From Pseudodesulfovibrio sp. (GTDB lineage Bacteria; Desulfobacterota; Desulfovibrionia; Desulfovibrionales; Desulfovibrionaceae), in NCBI GenBank assembly GCA_022712815.1, contig JAFLJW010000243.1, forward strand, positions 1 to 8,107: DNA of 8,107 bases, given 5' to 3'. Made by a program: the position numbers and the translations under genes. Below are positions 5,225 to 8,107 of this stretch, piece after piece (position 1 is the stretch's first letter; the number at the start of each line of letters is the position of its first letter). The notes under the pieces are model-generated. The model did not search any database, had not been told where the DNA came from, and saw nothing but the letters and a program-made list of their open reading frames with translations.

Positions 5225-7858
5225 ATGCGAACGCTGAAATATCTGTTTTTTGCGATTTTCCTGACTTGTCTGCTGCCTTTGACGGTCAAGGCCGAGAAGG
5301 TCAAGAAGAACGTTTTTTATCTGAACTCCTACCACCATGGGTATCAGTGGTCGGATTTCATCCTTGATGGTGTTCGTTCAGTGTTGAATGAAAGCGAGTA
5401 CAAGATCGATCTCCAGATCGAGTACATGGATGCCAAAAAGTTCAACTACGAGGATGTCACCAGCTTGCTTCTCCACCTTTACAAGGAGAAGTTCGCTGGC
5501 GAGAAGTTTGATGTGGTGATGGTCTCGGACAACGATGCCTTTGCCTTTGCCAAACAATACAGGGAGATATTGTTTCCCGGCGTTCCTCTGGTTTTTTGTG
5601 GCGTCAACGACCTGAAAAGCGATGCGCTTGATCAAGGGAATCTCACCGGTATTGTGGAGAACTTCGACCTCCCGTTGACTCTGGATGTGGCATTAAAACT
5701 TTATCCCGATAAACGGCACATGGTCGTAGTGGGCGACGAATCCACGACGGGCCTGACCATCAGGCAGCAAGTCGAGGACATGGTTTCCCAGTACAAGAAC
5801 ATCCTTGAAGTCGAGTACTGGTCCCATATGCCACTTGGTGCCGTGTTGGACAGGGTGGAGCTGCTGCCGCCGGATACTTTTCTTTTCTTCATTCCATACT
5901 ATCAGACCCTTGGCGGCAAGTTTTACACTGCGGAAGAGGTGATGGAGGCCATTTACAGTCATTCCAGCGTACCCATCTACACTGCCTGGGAGTTCCTGCT
6001 CGGTCACGGTGCGGTGGGTGGGCGAGTTCTGTCGGGGTTTCGGCATGGTCAGGCAGCCGCTTTTATAGTTTTGCAGATCCTGGGGGGGGTGCCCGCCGAC
6101 AATATCCCGGTCTTCCGCGAGCCGACAGGCGAGTATGTCTTTGACTACAACGTCATGAAAAGGCTCAGGATCAACGAAAAATTGCTACCGGAGGACAGCC
6201 GTATAATCAACACTCCCAAGGCGTTTTACGAGCTGCCAAAGGCAGTGTTCTGGACCCTTATAATCAGTTTTATCGTTGTGGTTGTGGTCATGGTTTTTCT
6301 GGTGGTGACCATGATCGAACGGCGCGAGGTGGAGCGCAAGGTCAAGGATCAGCTGGCGTTTCAGGAAACGCTCATGGATGCCATCCCCCAGCTGGTTTCA
6401 TGGAAAGATGCCGGTGGGCGTTATTTGGGTGCCAATCACGCCTTTACCGAATTTTTCGGCATCCCGGAAAATATGGACATCACCGCCAGAACCACTAGGG
6501 AGCTGATGACCGACAACGAGTATGGGAAATGGGCGACCGATGCGGATATGGTTGTCATCAGCGGACAGGGGCCGCTTCGCAAGGAGCGTCGCCAACTCAT
6601 GGACTCCAAAGGTCAGCCAGCCTGGGTTGAGGTGAACAAGGTTCCGGTTCTCGACCGGGCCGGACGTATCGTGGGTGTGCTCAGCACGGCGGATAACATC
6701 ACCAATGAACGCAATTTGGAAATGCAACTCCTGCAAGCTCAGAAAATGGAAGCTGTCGGCACTCTTGCCGGTGGAATTGCCCATGATTTCAACAATATAT
6801 TGACAGCTATTATCAATTCGACCGAGCTGGCAGTGGGCGATGTGGAGCCTGGGTCCGTGACGTACAAGGATTTGAAGAGAGTGCTCAAGGCGGCCCGGCG
6901 CGGTGGGCGTGTGGTCAAGCAAATCCTGACATTCAGCCGTCCTTCCAAGGAGGGATTCCGTGCCACTGACATCGGGGCGGCAGTGACAGAGGTGGTGGGA
7001 TTGATGGAGTCGTCCATGCCCGGCAGTATCAGTGTACTTGGCCATGTGGAGCCGGACCTGGCGTGCGTGTATGCCGATCCCACCCAGATTCACCAAGTGG
7101 TCATGAACCTGTGTACCAACGCGTTTCAGGCCCTGCGCGAGACCGGTGGCATGATTGAAGTTCGTGTGGAAGAGGCTTTCTTGAGCGAGGAAGATGCCGG
7201 GATGCTCAATCTGGAACCGGGCGAGTACGTGCGTATCGGTGTGGCCGATGACGGGCCGGGCATTCCCCATGATATTACAGATAAGATTTTTGATCCGTTT
7301 TTTACTACAAAGGACAAGACTGAAGGCACCGGCCTCGGACTGGCCGTGGTGCACGGCATAGTCAAGGGGCACAAGGGGGGCATCCATGCTTTTGGCAGAC
7401 CGGGTGGCGGGACGGTCTTTGAAATTTACCTGCCCAAGGGCGATGTGACCGAAGCCTCCTGTTCTCTTTCGCCCAGCCCGGTGCGTCAGGCGGGAGGCTC
7501 CATCCTGTTCGTGGAAGACGATGAGGACCAGTTGCAATCCACGCCGCGTTTGCTCAACGGCATGGGCTATTCCGTGACTGCCGTGGGTGAACCGGAAGAA
7601 GCCGCGATCATGGTTGAGAGCGCGCCGCATCGGTTTGATTTGGTCATCACTGACTTTGATATGCCGGGAATGAGTGGCACCGAGTTGGCCAAACGGCTGG
7701 CCGATGTCGCTCCGGCACTGCCGATTATTCTGGTTTCGGGCCGCGAAGATGCGACATCCGCGGCTGGCCTGTTGCCGAATATCAAAAGGGTGGTTATCAA
7801 ACCCTATGACAAGAACGACCTGACCGCTGCCATCAACGGCGTATTGGAAGAGGGATAG
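5225..7858 (+). CDS. Hybrid sensor histidine kinase with periplasmic ABC-substrate-binding-like domain
   Basis: This 877-residue membrane sensor has a Sec signal at residues 1-23 (cleavage likely after VKA). A periplasmic region at 24-341 begins NSYHHGYQWSDFILDG (34-49), typical of ABC-substrate-binding-like sensor domains (PF04392 type). One transmembrane helix follows at about 343-364. A PAS domain covers about 380-495 (LMDAIPQLVSWKDAGG start). The HisKA domain has its phosphoacceptor in AGGIAHDFNN (H520). The ATPase domain has an N box (N628, N632), G1 (DDGPGI, 675-680) and G2 (GTGLGL, 701-706). A C-terminal receiver has acidic residues E764-D766, phosphoacceptor D810 (TDFDMPGMSG), S838 and K859. 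All catalytic residues are intact. ATG 5225 is preferred over GTG 5180 because GAGGG (5216-5220) precedes it and it starts the signal peptide. It is probably co-transcribed with the regulator three bases downstream. The ligand is unknown; small-molecule solutes are the family expectation. Confidence 0.94.
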   Translation: MRTLKYLFFAIFLTCLLPLTVKAEKVKKNVFYLNSYHHGYQWSDFILDGVRSVLNESEYKIDLQIEYMDAKKFNYEDVTSLLLHLYKEKFAGEKFDVVMVSDNDAFAFAKQYREILFPGVPLVFCGVNDLKSDALDQGNLTGIVENFDLPLTLDVALKLYPDKRHMVVVGDESTTGLTIRQQVEDMVSQYKNILEVEYWSHMPLGAVLDRVELLPPDTFLFFIPYYQTLGGKFYTAEEVMEAIYSHSSVPIYTAWEFLLGHGAVGGRVLSGFRHGQAAAFIVLQILGGVPADNIPVFREPTGEYVFDYNVMKRLRINEKLLPEDSRIINTPKAFYELPKAVFWTLIISFIVVVVVMVFLVVTMIERREVERKVKDQLAFQETLMDAIPQLVSWKDAGGRYLGANHAFTEFFGIPENMDITARTTRELMTDNEYGKWATDADMVVISGQGPLRKERRQLMDSKGQPAWVEVNKVPVLDRAGRIVGVLSTADNITNERNLEMQLLQAQKMEAVGTLAGGIAHDFNNILTAIINSTELAVGDVEPGSVTYKDLKRVLKAARRGGRVVKQILTFSRPSKEGFRATDIGAAVTEVVGLMESSMPGSISVLGHVEPDLACVYADPTQIHQVVMNLCTNAFQALRETGGMIEVRVEEAFLSEEDAGMLNLEPGEYVRIGVADDGPGIPHDITDKIFDPFFTTKDKTEGTGLGLAVVHGIVKGHKGGIHAFGRPGGGTVFEIYLPKGDVTEASCSLSPSPVRQAGGSILFVEDDEDQLQSTPRLLNGMGYSVTAVGEPEEAAIMVESAPHRFDLVITDFDMPGMSGTELAKRLADVAPALPIILVSGREDATSAAGLLPNIKRVVIKPYDKNDLTAAINGVLEEG

Positions 7859-7861
7859 ACA

Positions 7862-8107
7862 ATGGCGCAAATCCTGATCATTGATGATGATTTTGAAGTC
7901 TGCGAGACCATGGAAAGTTTGATCTCCAGACTATCCTACGGATGCGACTCGGCACACACCCTGGACGAGGGGCTCAGGATGGCCCGCGAGAACGACTATG
8001 ACGTAATCTTTCTTGATGTCCGGCTGCCCGACGGCAATGGCCTGGATATCCTGCCTGACATTATGGCATTCCCCGATCCGCCCGAAGTCATTATTCTCAC
8101 CGGCAAG
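7862..8107 (+). CDS. Response regulator, receiver domain (3' end cut off by window edge)
   Basis: The first 82 codons of a response regulator are visible. The receiver core is clear: acidic DDD (8-10), phosphoacceptor D52 in FLDVRLPDGNG (50-60) and the switch T80 in ILTGK. The K of the last strand lies beyond the edge. The start is three bases after the kinase stop. GAGGG (7850-7854), within the final kinase codons, serves as ribosome binding site with a 7-base spacer, suggesting translational coupling. It is the obvious partner of the hybrid kinase. The VRLPDGNGLDILP style resembles receivers of NtrC-family sigma-54 activators, but no output domain is in view, so a different effector type is possible. 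Confidence 0.92.
   Translation, partial: MAQILIIDDDFEVCETMESLISRLSYGCDSAHTLDEGLRMARENDYDVIFLDVRLPDGNGLDILPDIMAFPDPPEVIILTGK

Noticed and set aside
6398..7870. Long antisense open frame of 490 codons opposite the sensor kinase
   Set aside because: It lies entirely opposite the well-supported kinase domains and shows no recognisable motif or consistent ribosome binding site. Long antisense frames are expected under strong third-position GC bias.
1..8107. Mobile element, prophage, CRISPR array or defence system
   Set aside because: No transposase, integrase, terminal repeats, spaced repeats or defence-type domains were seen on either strand; the genes look like ordinary chromosomal ones with similar codon use.

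Overview
The window looks like chromosomal DNA from a Gram-negative, moderately GC-rich bacterium. The best guess is a Desulfovibrio-type sulfate reducer (Desulfovibrionaceae or a neighbouring deltaproteobacterial group). The grounds are inferential: codon use rich in G/C at third positions; a hybrid sensor kinase with an ABC-substrate-binding-like periplasmic domain followed at once by a response regulator; and a short Cys-rich FMN-dependent 2-hydroxyacid enzyme of the kind I associate with anaerobes. No rRNA, tRNA, CRISPR, insertion sequence or phage gene was seen. No gene-free stretch exceeds about 250 bases.

Layout. (1) Positions 1-894, minus strand: most of a YbdG-type mechanosensitive channel, cut off by the left edge. 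(2) A 159-base divergent spacer, then on the plus strand a membrane-anchored calcineurin-like metallophosphoesterase (1054-2244) whose catalytic domain follows an internal twin-arginine motif and a last membrane span. (3) A 252-base spacer with a promoter and tandem TGGTNNNACCA-type operators. This leads into a likely operon: a FadR-subfamily GntR regulator (2497-3192), an FMN-dependent alpha-hydroxyacid dehydrogenase/oxidase-like enzyme (3222-4241), and a TauE/SafE-family membrane exporter (4295-5095). (4) A 129-base spacer with hairpins and a candidate sigma-54 promoter. It is followed by a 877-residue hybrid histidine kinase (5225-7858) and, three bases after its stop, the first 82 codons of a response regulator (7862 to the right edge).

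How they may work together. The regulator, flavoenzyme and exporter read as a small inducible module. An FCD-domain regulator, probably liganded by a small carboxylate or hydroxyacid, would control a 2-hydroxyacid-oxidising enzyme and an anion exporter. The kinase and regulator form a separate two-component phosphorelay that senses an unknown small ligand in the periplasm. The YbdG channel and the phosphoesterase are both envelope proteins but are divergently transcribed, with no evident shared pathway. All substrates here are unknown. The least ordinary items are the Cys-rich flavoenzyme that lacks the usual substrate tyrosines, the internal Tat-like motif in the phosphoesterase, and the operator array ahead of the gntR gene.
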